Assembly (NCBI GenBank): GCA_016180375.1
Contig: JACPBJ010000095.1
Coordinates: 1 to 11,134 of the forward strand
Source: Nitrososphaerota archaeon
Lineage (GTDB): Archaea; Thermoproteota; Nitrososphaeria; Nitrososphaerales; UBA57
Reading direction: 5' to 3'
DNA length: 11,134 nucleotides
The translations under genes were made by a program, and so were the position numbers. Of this stretch, positions 1 through 6,529 are shown in pieces. Under the pieces are notes generated by a model, which saw only the letters and a list, made by a program, of their open reading frames with translations, searched no databases and was not told where the DNA came from. The stretch's first letter is position 1, and the number at the start of each line of letters is the position of its first letter.

Positions 1-1626
1 AGCATCCATCTTAGCTGTATGAATAGGGCTCAGAGTAGTTTCAGAGCCGATTATTTCAAGTACCAAATTCGGCACGAACCACACATCGGCCTCCATCTTT
101 GAATCTACCCTAGAATGCCTATGTTTGATCTTGCTATCTTGCAGCATCTCATACAGCTTCATCAAATCTTCATCCGTGAAGCCAGTCCCCACCTTGCAGA
201 CGGTTCTGAACATATCCGCCCCTTTATCATAAGAAGCCAGCAACAGAGCACCGTATCTTCCAGCCCTTCTCCCTCTTCCGTAGAACCCTCCAACAACAAC
301 TAGATCAACGGTATCAGTGAGCTCGCTTCTATATTCCCTCTTCAGCTTCACCCACAGGAATTCCCTTGCACCTGCTCTGTAAGGACTATTCATGTCTTTG
401 ATTACTAATCCTTCACAACCGTTCGTTATCGCTTCCTCCATGTACTTTTCAATCTCATCAGAATCGGATGACGTAATTGCAGGTACGATCCTCAACCTAT
501 CGCTTCCATTCAATATCCCTTCAAGCTTCTTTCTCCTTCCGGTGTAGGGAAATGCCGTAAGATCACTACCATCAAGGTACAGAATATCAAAGAGGTTCAA
601 CGAAACCGGATACTGCTCAACAGCTTCCTCAATTCCATACTTTCTCCTTCTATGCATCAACTCTTGGAAAGGAAGATAGTCGCCTGTATCAATATCAATA
701 GCGACAGCTTCTCCCTCTATTATTGCCCTCTTACCTTTGATACCCGATCTAACAAGTTTTGTAATGTCAGGATAGTGCGAGGTTATGTTTTCCAGCCTTC
801 GCGAGAATATTGAAACAGAGTCAGGGGAGATGTGCAACTGCAGCCTTTCCCCATCAAGCTTGTACTCAGCAACCACCTTCCCGCCTAACTTCTCCAGAAT
901 CTCCTTTGCGGATTCCATTCTCTCAGCGAGCATGGGCCTTATAGGATTTCCAACCTTTACCTTGAAGGACTTAATCCGCTTTAACCCTCCAGTAGCAACT
1001 TCTCTGGCAACGAGTCCAAGATCGCTTGAAAGGTTGTACGCCCTTTCCAGCTCAGCTCTGTTTGCTTTGTCTCCTGTATAAGCAATGGCAAGCGCGTCGA
1101 GAACAGTGTAATCAGCAATGCCAAGTCTTAGCTTCCCTGTGACCGTTCTTATGATGTATTTCGCCTCTAATGGGCTTGCATCAGTAAGCAGATGCGAGAG
1201 ATGCCCTAATTTAGCCTCAATCGAACCCGCGCCAGCAGTCTTCGCAGTCTTCTCCAGAGTAGAGTATACTCTTTCGACGGTTAGGGGCTCAGAGAACAAG
1301 GTTACCTGAGTCTTTTCCTTCAGTACTTCCAGAGCTGCACCGCCAAGATCCCCTACTTCGCGATATATTCTCTCCACCTTATCCTCCGAAACTCCTGACA
1401 CGGATGAGATGACTCTCGTGGCAAGTTTCTCTGCTATGCCTATCTCCACGCCAACAAAATCGGCATACAGCTTTCCCTGAGTCAGATAAACAACTTTGTC
1501 AATAAGCTCTTTTGGAGTCTGCTTGAAGAGGTTGGTAAGTATGTCTGTTAGCTCCAGCCTCTTGGTCGTCTTCTCCAGAGCTTCGTATGCCTCTGCAACT
1601 GCTGAATACAACAAAGCAAATGCCAT
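1..1626 (-). CDS. lig: ATP-dependent DNA ligase, archaeal type (3' end outside window)
   Basis: Seals nicks in duplex DNA using ATP, during Okazaki-fragment joining and repair. The minus-strand frame is open from 1626 to the left edge and gives 542 codons without a stop. Nucleotidyltransferase motifs are plain: the adenylated lysine K256 in EYKLDGER (motif I), SRRLEN at 275-280, FDILYLDG at 346-353 (motif III), EGLVIK at 405-410 (motif IV) and WVKLKREY at 425-432 (motif V). Residues 1-225 match the helical DNA-binding domain of archaeal/eukaryotic ligases (RLELTDIL, GKLRLGIADYTVLDAL). The OB domain follows V and is cut; roughly 50 residues are probably missing compared with the family. The start is ATG at 1626. 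A TTG four codons further in, at 1614, is a real alternative, because the protein would then begin with LYSAVAEAYE, the usual archaeal opening, and the nearest TATA-like element lies only 17 bases from the ATG. Divergent from the DUF362 gene. Confidence 0.95.
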   Translation of the reverse strand, partial: MAFALLYSAVAEAYEALEKTTKRLELTDILTNLFKQTPKELIDKVVYLTQGKLYADFVGVEIGIAEKLATRVISSVSGVSEDKVERIYREVGDLGGAALEVLKEKTQVTLFSEPLTVERVYSTLEKTAKTAGAGSIEAKLGHLSHLLTDASPLEAKYIIRTVTGKLRLGIADYTVLDALAIAYTGDKANRAELERAYNLSSDLGLVAREVATGGLKRIKSFKVKVGNPIRPMLAERMESAKEILEKLGGKVVAEYKLDGERLQLHISPDSVSIFSRRLENITSHYPDITKLVRSGIKGKRAIIEGEAVAIDIDTGDYLPFQELMHRRRKYGIEEAVEQYPVSLNLFDILYLDGSDLTAFPYTGRRKKLEGILNGSDRLRIVPAITSSDSDEIEKYMEEAITNGCEGLVIKDMNSPYRAGAREFLWVKLKREYRSELTDTVDLVVVGGFYGRGRRAGRYGALLLASYDKGADMFRTVCKVGTGFTDEDLMKLYEMLQDSKIKHRHSRVDSKMEADVWFVPNLVLEIIGSETTLSPIHTAKMDA

Positions 1627-1638
1627 TGCCGGTATGAT

Positions 1639-1647
1639 ATTATTAAA
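1639..1647. promoter_or_regulatory. AT-rich TATA-like element between ligase and DUF362 genes
   Basis: The only AT-rich block in the 39-base gap reads attattaaa on the plus strand and tttaataat on the minus strand. It sits about 24 bases before the GTG of the DUF362 gene, the spacing expected for a leaderless transcript. It is about 17 bases before the ligase ATG. It may serve both directions. This is inferred from position and composition only. Confidence 0.4.
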
Positions 1648-1665
1648 TGGGTTCTGCTAGTAACG

Positions 1666-2412
1666 GTGCTATTGTCTGTAAGAACTGCAAGAACATTAGA
1701 CGAACTTTCAGCAGGACTTTCTGAGGGCTTCAAGGAATTTTCCTCAAAGATTAGAGGGAAAAGAGTTCTCATAAAGGCGAGTTTGGGCTACCCCAAGCCT
1801 CCTCCATTTACAGTCGATATTAGACTTGTCAAAGTAGTTGCAAGCATTCTGCAGAAGTTTGAAGCAGAAAAAATCAATCTCATAGAAGGATCAACTGCGA
1901 TAAACGGCTCAAGGCCAATCGCAAGGATGCTTGGCTTCGATAGGATAGAGGGAGTCGAGTTCGTAGATGCTGATGATGCGCCGATTAGCAGAGTAAGAGT
2001 TCTAAACGGAACCCTATGGGATCATCTATACCTCCCAAAAATCCTGCTTGAAGCAGACTTCAAGATTTCAATAGCAGTCCTCAAAGTCGAAGATGGAGCA
2101 AAGTTCTACAGCGGGGTCGTAAAGAACTTACTTGGTATGCCCCCGAGGCGCATCTATCGAGGCAAAAGGCCATGGGCGAGAGGCAAACTGCATCGAAGCC
2201 TCTCTTCATCCATAATCGACCTCTTCCACACAGCAAATTTCGACTATGGAGTGCTCGACGCAAAGATAATGCTCAGAGGGATGGCCAATACAGGAAAGCC
2301 TCACGAGTTTGGAACGTATTATTTTGGCAGGGATCTTCTTGAGATCGATAAAAGAGCTCTAACCGATTCAGGCTTCCAGCAGGCTTTTGCTCCGTTAGCC
2401 AAACATCTCTAG
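1666..2412 (+). CDS. DUF362 domain protein
   Basis: A 248-residue protein with the layout of the DUF362 family: a KRVLIKASLGYPKPPPFT segment near residues 32-49 (the family's VLIKPN...P motif), INLIEGSTA near 70-78, a LGFDRIEGVEFVDADD stretch, LPKILLEADFKISIAVLK, and VVKNLLGMPPR near 150-160. The biochemical role of the family is not established; some members carry ferredoxin-like Fe-S motifs, but this one has no cysteine at all, so it does not bind such a cluster. No signal peptide or membrane segment is visible, so it is probably cytosolic. It starts with GTG about 24 bases after an AT-rich box and has no Shine-Dalgarno, consistent with a leaderless message. It is divergent from the DNA ligase, which does not by itself show a shared function. 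Confidence 0.85.
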   Translation: MLLSVRTARTLDELSAGLSEGFKEFSSKIRGKRVLIKASLGYPKPPPFTVDIRLVKVVASILQKFEAEKINLIEGSTAINGSRPIARMLGFDRIEGVEFVDADDAPISRVRVLNGTLWDHLYLPKILLEADFKISIAVLKVEDGAKFYSGVVKNLLGMPPRRIYRGKRPWARGKLHRSLSSSIIDLFHTANFDYGVLDAKIMLRGMANTGKPHEFGTYYFGRDLLEIDKRALTDSGFQQAFAPLAKHL

Positions 2413-2433
2413 CAAGAAGATCCATCACTAGCA

Positions 2434-2462
2434 TACTCTAATACTATAGTACTCTACTAATA
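2434..2462 (+). repeat. First tandem pair of a 13-base repeat
   Basis: Copy one, tactctaatacta, lies at 2434-2446. A variant, tactctactaata, lies at 2450-2462, exactly 16 bases later. Copy one recurs exactly at 2625-2637. The pair overlaps two palindromes (2442-2451 and 2458-2470). Spacing and recurrence suggest protein-binding sites, though AT-rich composition makes chance similarity easier. Confidence 0.5.
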
Positions 2463-2563
2463 CAGTATTATATTACATGCACCTCGTACTATAATGAGGA
2501 ACATCACTCAACCAGACATTGACTGATATACTAGAAATTGGAAAATTGCCAAGCATGAAGCGT

Positions 2564-2586
2564 TTGAGTTTATATACAAAACTCAA
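2564..2586. promoter_or_regulatory. Strong TATA box enclosed in an 8-bp inverted repeat
   Basis: The arms ttgagttt (2564-2571) and aaactcaa (2579-2586) are perfect complements around atataca. The box tttatatac (2569-2577) is close to the archaeal box A consensus and reads acceptably in both directions. It predicts a transcript start near 2599 on the plus strand, about 148 bases before cysS, or near 2547 on the minus strand. The enclosing dyad could be an operator that blocks TBP, but no regulator can be assigned. Confidence 0.45.
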
Positions 2587-2624
2587 GAAAAAAATTTTGC
2601 GTATGTACTTTGTCAGTAGATATT

Positions 2625-2653
2625 TACTCTAATACTAACATACTCAATTACTA
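2625..2653 (+). repeat. Second tandem pair of the 13-base repeat
   Basis: tactctaatacta at 2625-2637 is identical to the copy at 2434-2446. It is followed 16 bases later by tactcaattacta at 2641-2653. The same 16-base step occurs in the first pair, 191 bases upstream. The pair lies 60-90 bases before the cysS TATA box. Confidence 0.5.
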
Positions 2654-2711
2654 TTTTGCTTTATATTGTCTCCCCCCTCCCTATCTTTTGACCTAGGGGC
2701 CTGTCAGCGAG

Positions 2712-2720
2712 CTTTAAAAT
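2712..2720 (+). promoter_or_regulatory. Predicted cysS TATA box
   Basis: ctttaaaat, preceded by gcgag (a plausible BRE), is centred about 30 bases before the TTG start of cysS. This predicts a start of transcription close to 2743, giving a leaderless or nearly leaderless message. There is no Shine-Dalgarno before the TTG. Confidence 0.6.
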
Positions 2721-2746
2721 AACGACCAAAAACAGCAACAGCGCAA

Positions 2747-4150
2747 TTGGCATTAAAATTCTTTAACACGATGGGAAGGAAGCTGGAAGAGTTCGTACCT
2801 TTAGAGCAGGGCCATGTCAGAATGTACACCTGCGGCCCAACTGTTTACAATTACCCGCACATAGGCAACTATCGAACATTCGTCTTTGAAGATATCCTCC
2901 GAAGATACCTAAAGTTCAAAGGCTACAAGGTAATCCAGATAATGAACCTGACAGATATCGATGACAAGACCATAAACGGGTCACAGAAAGAAGGCATTCC
3001 CCTAGCAAAATTCACAGAGAGATACACAAAGGCATTCTTTGAAGATTTAGACGCTCTCCGCATAGAAAGAGCGGAACATTATCCAAAGGCAACGGAATTC
3101 ATCTACGAGATGGTTAGGCTTGTCAAAAAGCTCATCGAAAAGGGCTACGCGTACAAGAGTGAAGGCTCTATCTACTTTGACATTACAAAGTTCAAGGAAT
3201 ACGGAAAACTCTCAGGGCTTGTAATTGGGGAGCTCAAAGCAGGCGCGCGTGTAAAGGTGGACGAATACAAGAAAGAGGAGGCTCGGGATTTCGCCCTCTG
3301 GAAGGGCTGGGACGCTACCGATGGCGACGTATTCTGGGAGACTGAAATTGGAAAGGGGAGACCGGGCTGGCACATAGAGTGCTCTGCAATGTCCATGAAA
3401 CTGATAGGAGAAACTTTCGATATTCATACAGGAGGCGTAGACCTGATATTCCCCCATCACGAAAATGAAATAGCGCAGTCAGAATCAGCGACTGGAAAGC
3501 AGTTCGTAAGATTCTGGTTGCATTCCGAGCACCTCAAGATAGAGGGGCAGAAGATGGCAAAGTCTCTTGGCAATTTCTACACGCTAAGAGAGCTGACGGC
3601 GATGCGATATGACCCAATAGCCGTAAGATACCTTCTGCTTTCCGCGCATTACAGGGCTCAACTGAATTTCACTTTTGAGGGTCTCCAGCAAGCCGCATCC
3701 TCAGTAGGAAGGCTCAGAAGCTTTGCAGAAAGAGCGGAGAGCATTGCAACGACAAACACGTACAGCATAAAATTGCAGCAACTAACAGATTCTATGTTTC
3801 GAAAATTTGAGGAGGCTATGGATACAGACCTAGATACTCCGGTGGCACTTGCTGCTTTGTTTGATTACATTAGGGATGCTAACAGAATTCTTGACGCTGC
3901 AAAAATCTCAGAGGACAACAAACAGCACATGCTTGACGCCCTCCATAAGATAGATTCTGTTCTCTCAGTAATGAAGACTTCAGAGGAGAAGATCTCTCCT
4001 GAAATTCAGGAATTGATCAAGAAGAGGGATCAAGCTCGTGCAAAGAAAGACTGGGCGCTAGCCGATAGAATAAGAAATGAAATTAGCAAGGAAGGCTTTG
4101 TTGTACAGGACACGCCTGCAGGCACCCGTGTAAGGAGAGAATCGCGCTAA
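2747..4150 (+). CDS. cysS: Cysteinyl-tRNA synthetase
   Basis: Class I aminoacyl-tRNA synthetase that charges tRNA-Cys with cysteine in the cytoplasm. The 467 residues match the usual length of about 460-480. HIGN at 38-41 is the HIGH motif and KMAKS at 269-273 is the KMSKS motif, with alanine in place of the first serine. The zinc site that selects cysteine is complete by alignment with the bacterial enzyme: C29 (TCGPTVYNYPHIGN), C212 (GWHIECSAMS), H237 and E241 (FPHHENEIA). The C-terminal third is the helical DALR-like domain, and a short basic tail near 430-467 (KKRDQARAKKDWALADRIRNE) is the usual anticodon-binding end. The TTG start is chosen because the family opens with ALKFFNT-like sequence before the next ATG (2771), and because a TATA box lies 30 bases upstream. 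The stop overlaps the convergent ECF gene. Confidence 0.97.
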   Translation: MALKFFNTMGRKLEEFVPLEQGHVRMYTCGPTVYNYPHIGNYRTFVFEDILRRYLKFKGYKVIQIMNLTDIDDKTINGSQKEGIPLAKFTERYTKAFFEDLDALRIERAEHYPKATEFIYEMVRLVKKLIEKGYAYKSEGSIYFDITKFKEYGKLSGLVIGELKAGARVKVDEYKKEEARDFALWKGWDATDGDVFWETEIGKGRPGWHIECSAMSMKLIGETFDIHTGGVDLIFPHHENEIAQSESATGKQFVRFWLHSEHLKIEGQKMAKSLGNFYTLRELTAMRYDPIAVRYLLLSAHYRAQLNFTFEGLQQAASSVGRLRSFAERAESIATTNTYSIKLQQLTDSMFRKFEEAMDTDLDTPVALAALFDYIRDANRILDAAKISEDNKQHMLDALHKIDSVLSVMKTSEEKISPEIQELIKKRDQARAKKDWALADRIRNEISKEGFVVQDTPAGTRVRRESR

Positions 4151-4818
4151 ATCTTCTGAATCTTGGTTTTGAGATTCTCCATCAGCCAGGACTGCCTAAC
4201 AATTGGGGTAACTTTCGTAATGGCAATCGTAGGCACAACTGATAGGAAGACGTGCAGAACATTATAGACAGCGCTCAAGGCAAGCATCAAAATAATGAAC
4301 TGATCCTGGGAAACCAGAGTTACACCCACTATTTTGAGCGACTTCACTGCAGTTTTAAAGTAGAAATCGCTTGCGAATAATACTCCGACAACCAGATAGT
4401 TGACGGGCGTCATTACAAGAGCTCTAGAGATCAGGCCTGTTGTCAGTCCAGACACAAAAATGGATTTCATTGATGCTATGCCAAACCTTCGAGCAAGTTT
4501 GAAACCAAGCCATATCCCCGCCTGCATGGAAACTATGGCTATGAGCTTCATGTAGGGACCGGGAGGGAAAGAACTCCCTCTCATTACCATTATCAGAAAT
4601 AGCAATGCTGATGAGAGCATTCCCCAAACTGGTCCAAATAGCAGGAAAGCAACAACGGTTGGTATTTCAGAGAAATCGAAAACCAACCAAGGAAGCAGAG
4701 GGAAGGGGAACTTCACGAACATCTGGAGCAGAAACGCCATCGCTCCTAGAAGCGCACTGCCTGCAATCTTGACAGAACGGTTGTGGAGACGCTGGGAATA
4801 AAACACAGTTTTCTGCAT
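4147..4818 (-). CDS. ECF transporter S component, RibU-like (predicted riboflavin or other vitamin uptake)
   Basis: A 223-residue hydrophobic membrane protein with about five or six predicted helices: roughly 15-35, 45-80 (DFSEIPTVVAFLLFGPVWGM then a long apolar stretch), 90-112, 118-150 and 172-200. The PFPLLPWLVFDFSEIP motif followed by FGPxxG, and the later RALVMTPVNYLVVG segment, resemble the riboflavin-binding S component RibU/FmnP of energy-coupling factor transporters. S components capture the vitamin and pair with a shared EcfT and two ATPases; none of these is in the window, so they must lie elsewhere. The substrate is inferred from motif resemblance and is less certain than the family. 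A TATA-like box at 4837-4847 is 24 bases before the ATG, suggesting a leaderless message. The stop codon overlaps that of cysS, so transcripts converge. The winged-helix gene 73 bases upstream may regulate it. Confidence 0.8.
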   Translation of the reverse strand: MQKTVFYSQRLHNRSVKIAGSALLGAMAFLLQMFVKFPFPLLPWLVFDFSEIPTVVAFLLFGPVWGMLSSALLFLIMVMRGSSFPPGPYMKLIAIVSMQAGIWLGFKLARRFGIASMKSIFVSGLTTGLISRALVMTPVNYLVVGVLFASDFYFKTAVKSLKIVGVTLVSQDQFIILMLALSAVYNVLHVFLSVVPTIAITKVTPIVRQSWLMENLKTKIQKI

Positions 4819-4836
4819 AATAATTGCGTTGTAGGG

Positions 4837-4847
4837 TTAATTAATAA
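4837..4847 (-). promoter_or_regulatory. Predicted TATA box of the ECF S-component gene
   Basis: On the minus strand this reads ttattaattaa and is centred 24 bases before the ATG at 4818. Transcription is expected to begin at or next to the start codon. This suggests the gene can be transcribed separately from the winged-helix gene upstream of it. Confidence 0.5.
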
Positions 4848-4867
4848 CTGTTTCTTTGTTACTCTAT

Positions 4868-4885
4868 TATGACATCTATATCATA
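4868..4885. promoter_or_regulatory. 18-base imperfect palindrome, candidate operator
   Basis: TATGACATCTATATCATA pairs at 7 of 9 positions around its centre, with five outer pairs unbroken. It lies just after the stop of the winged-helix gene and 20-48 bases upstream of the TATA box of the ECF gene. That position suits a binding site for the dimeric regulator encoded next door. The assignment is inference from symmetry and location. Confidence 0.35.
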
Positions 4886-4891
4886 CTATTA

Positions 4892-5185
4892 CTAGACAGT
4901 TACCTGTTTCGCAATTTCCATGATGCGTTTTATCAGATCTTCATTTTTTGGGGAAACGACTCTCGATCTTCCGACCTCGTAAACTTCTACGAGCTGACTA
5001 TTCTTCAAAACTGACACATGCCTGTAAGTTGCCGCATAGTCTATTTCGAGCTGGTCAGAAATAGCCTTGATATGAAGAGGGCGTTTTGTCGTTGTCACCA
5101 TTTCCAGTATTTTCAACCGAACCGGGCTGGCCAGAGCGTTGAAGAATCCTGACAGTTGCGTTTGCTGAGTAGCCGTCCTCGACAA
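4892..5185 (-). CDS. ArsR-like winged-helix transcriptional regulator
   Basis: A 97-residue single-domain DNA-binding protein. LSGFFNALASPVRLKILEMV (11-30) is the typical first helix pair of ArsR-type repressors. HIKAISDQLEIDYAATYRHV (about 38-57) is the helix-turn-helix, SVLKNSQLVEVYEVGRSRVVSP (58-79) gives the end of the recognition helix and the beta wing, and a C-terminal helix follows. It contains no cysteine and no histidine cluster, so it does not look like a metal sensor; its signal is unknown. The start is TTG at 5185, the first possible one because an in-frame stop lies two codons upstream. A TATA-like atatttaa (5217-5224 as read on the plus strand) is about 35 bases before it. It sits between the YchF gene (49 bases upstream) and the ECF S component (73 bases downstream) on the same strand, so it may control itself or the transporter. 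Confidence 0.85.
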   Translation of the reverse strand: MSRTATQQTQLSGFFNALASPVRLKILEMVTTTKRPLHIKAISDQLEIDYAATYRHVSVLKNSQLVEVYEVGRSRVVSPKNEDLIKRIMEIAKQVTV

Positions 5186-5215
5186 CCTCTAGTTCTGCTG
5201 CATTCTTCTTTGAAT

Positions 5216-5225
5216 CATATTTAAC
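5216..5225 (-). promoter_or_regulatory. Possible TATA box of the winged-helix gene
   Basis: The minus strand reads gttaaatatg, centred about 35 bases before the TTG start. It would give a leader of roughly ten bases. The gene could equally be read through from the YchF gene, whose stop is 49 bases away. Confidence 0.4.
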
Positions 5226-5234
5226 ACTTTGTTC

Positions 5235-6458
5235 TTAAGATCCTTTCTTTTTAGTTGCGGATACGATGGAGAGCACATCCCTATCCTTCAACTGGTAATC
5301 TGTTGGAAGCCTAAGGCCTGACCTTGTATCTATTGCATACAGGATTCCCTTTGCAAGCTGCGTATGAACGCCTCTTGCAAGATCTACGATGCTTGAACCT
5401 GAAGGGAGCAGGTAGACATCAGGTAGCACATTCCCATCTTTGTCAGAGAGTTTTTCAGGGTCAGATACAGGGTATACGGCATTCATCCTCAGAAGCTTGA
5501 AAACTGCTGTATTAATGGCAAATTGCACTCCCGTACGCATATACTCCCCAAGAATTGCTTTGCGGATGTATCCCAGAGCTTCCTGTTGCTTAGCTGTCAG
5601 GGATGCTTTCTCGAGGATTTCGAACCTTTCTTCACCTGGAATGTACTTGATTATGCCTTTCTGCTGAGCCCTCCTCAATGAAAGCTCTGCTTCTCCGCTC
5701 ACTGGAACCACTATTAGATCCGAATACTCCTCGCGCAGTCTCTTGAAGTTCTCAGCGGCGTAAGGAAGATCCATTTTATTTGCAACTATCAGTGTCGGCT
5801 TTGATTCTTCCCTCAGCGTCCATGCAAAGTTTCTTGTATCCTGGTCAGACCATTTGTCGAAGGCCTTCTTCTGCAGTCCTGATTTTTCTGCGGCTACAAC
5901 AGCGTGGTTTGCCCGCACTCCTATTCCAGCGAGAATGTCAGCAAAAGCCTTGCCAAATTCTGTTCCGAGTCTGATCTCCTTTGAGATTTTGTCCCTGTTA
6001 GCTTCGATGAGTCTTAGATACCACATCACTAATTCTTCCTCAATATCACCAATGTCCGCAACTGGATCTCCAGCCCCAGGCTCCGCGATCTTCCCTTCTG
6101 CATCTACGCTACCAGATGCATCAACCACATGTAGCAATACATCGGACTGAGTTGCGATGGAAAGGAATTGGTTGCCCAGACCCTTTCCCATTGACGCGCC
6201 CTTTATCAGCCCTGGCAGATCAATGATTTCTATAGGGATGTATCTCCATCCGTCCACACAATGAGAGTTCTTTGGGTTGTCCTTAACATTGAATTCTTTA
6301 TGCACGCAAAGCGTCAATACTTGTGCAATTCCGACGTTAGGCGACTTTGTTGTAAATGGATAGGACGAAACTTCTGCTGACTGAAGCGTAGCAGCGTTGT
6401 AGAAGGTTGTTTTACCCGTGTTAGTCTTCCCAATCAAACCTATTCTAATTGCTGGCAC
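5235..6458 (-). CDS. YchF/OLA1-family GTPase with C-terminal TGS domain
   Basis: A 407-residue P-loop NTPase of the Obg-related YchF group, members of which bind ribosomes or RNA and take part in translation or stress control. The G motifs are clear: G1 GKTNTGKT at 10-17, the switch region SYPFTTKSPNVG at 32-43, G3 DLPGL at 80-84 followed by GKGLGNQFL, VVDASGS at 111-117, G4 NKMD at 227-230 and G5 SGEAE at 254-258. A helical insertion fills about 135-215. Residues 328-402 form the TGS domain (VYLLPSGSSIVDLARGVH, ending in RDVLSIVSA). The central CVHKEFNVKDNPKNSHCVDG stretch (51-70) corresponds to the cysteine-containing insert typical of archaeal members, although it retains only two cysteines. 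The start is GTG at 6458. NKMD is compatible with GTP, but YchF relatives can prefer ATP, so specificity is unproven. Divergent from the MBL gene across a palindromic TATA box. Confidence 0.93.
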   Translation of the reverse strand: MPAIRIGLIGKTNTGKTTFYNAATLQSAEVSSYPFTTKSPNVGIAQVLTLCVHKEFNVKDNPKNSHCVDGWRYIPIEIIDLPGLIKGASMGKGLGNQFLSIATQSDVLLHVVDASGSVDAEGKIAEPGAGDPVADIGDIEEELVMWYLRLIEANRDKISKEIRLGTEFGKAFADILAGIGVRANHAVVAAEKSGLQKKAFDKWSDQDTRNFAWTLREESKPTLIVANKMDLPYAAENFKRLREEYSDLIVVPVSGEAELSLRRAQQKGIIKYIPGEERFEILEKASLTAKQQEALGYIRKAILGEYMRTGVQFAINTAVFKLLRMNAVYPVSDPEKLSDKDGNVLPDVYLLPSGSSIVDLARGVHTQLAKGILYAIDTRSGLRLPTDYQLKDRDVLSIVSATKKKGS

Positions 6459-6486
6459 TTAATATCGCAACATCATTTACTCGATC

Positions 6487-6498
6487 AGATTTAAATCT
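6487..6498. promoter_or_regulatory. Palindromic TATA box, probably a bidirectional promoter
   Basis: AGATTTAAATCT is a perfect 12-base palindrome in the 71-base gap between two divergent genes. Its centre is 34 bases from the GTG of the YchF gene and 37 bases from the ATG of the MBL gene. With the usual 25-26 base step, both messages would begin about 10 bases before their start codons. A single symmetrical element can explain both promoters. Confidence 0.55.
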
Positions 6499-6529
6499 AC
6501 GTCTTGGGCGTCTGTGTCAGCCAAAGCAA

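Larger units (their letters stand above)
2413..2746. other. 334-base gene-free region with short repeats, dyads and two TATA boxes
   Basis: No credible coding sequence lies here, and it is clearly more AT-rich than the flanking genes. It contains two pairs of a 13-base repeat (about 2434-2462 and 2625-2653), a perfect 10-base palindrome tactatagta (2442-2451), a 13-base dyad taatac-a-gtatta (2458-2470), a TATA box inside an 8-bp inverted repeat (2564-2586), a pyrimidine-rich tract (about 2666-2690) and the cysS promoter (2712-2720). It looks like a regulatory region and may carry a small untranslated transcript. I found no tRNA or convincing C/D-box guide in it. Confidence 0.6.

Noticed and set aside
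785..1309. Plus-strand open frames of 98 and 63 residues
   Set aside because: They lie opposite the DNA ligase, whose motifs are continuous on the minus strand; their translations are low-complexity serine-rich text without family features.
2494..2526. Possible C/D-box guide RNA (atgagga ... ctga)
   Set aside because: The C-box match is poor, the interval is about half the usual archaeal length, and no internal D'/C' boxes are present.
2666..2700. Pyrimidine tract as a terminator
   Set aside because: It is C-rich with only one TTTT, no stem precedes it, and it lies just before the cysS promoter with no upstream gene that needs it.
5440..6150. Plus-strand frames of 64-98 residues opposite the GTPase
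   Set aside because: They are antisense shadows of the YchF gene, whose G motifs and TGS domain are unbroken on the minus strand.
4147..6458. YchF, winged-helix and ECF genes as one operon
   Set aside because: They share a strand, but each gap (49 and 73 bases) contains its own TATA-like element, and the functions do not obviously belong together; separate or partly separate transcription seems at least as likely.
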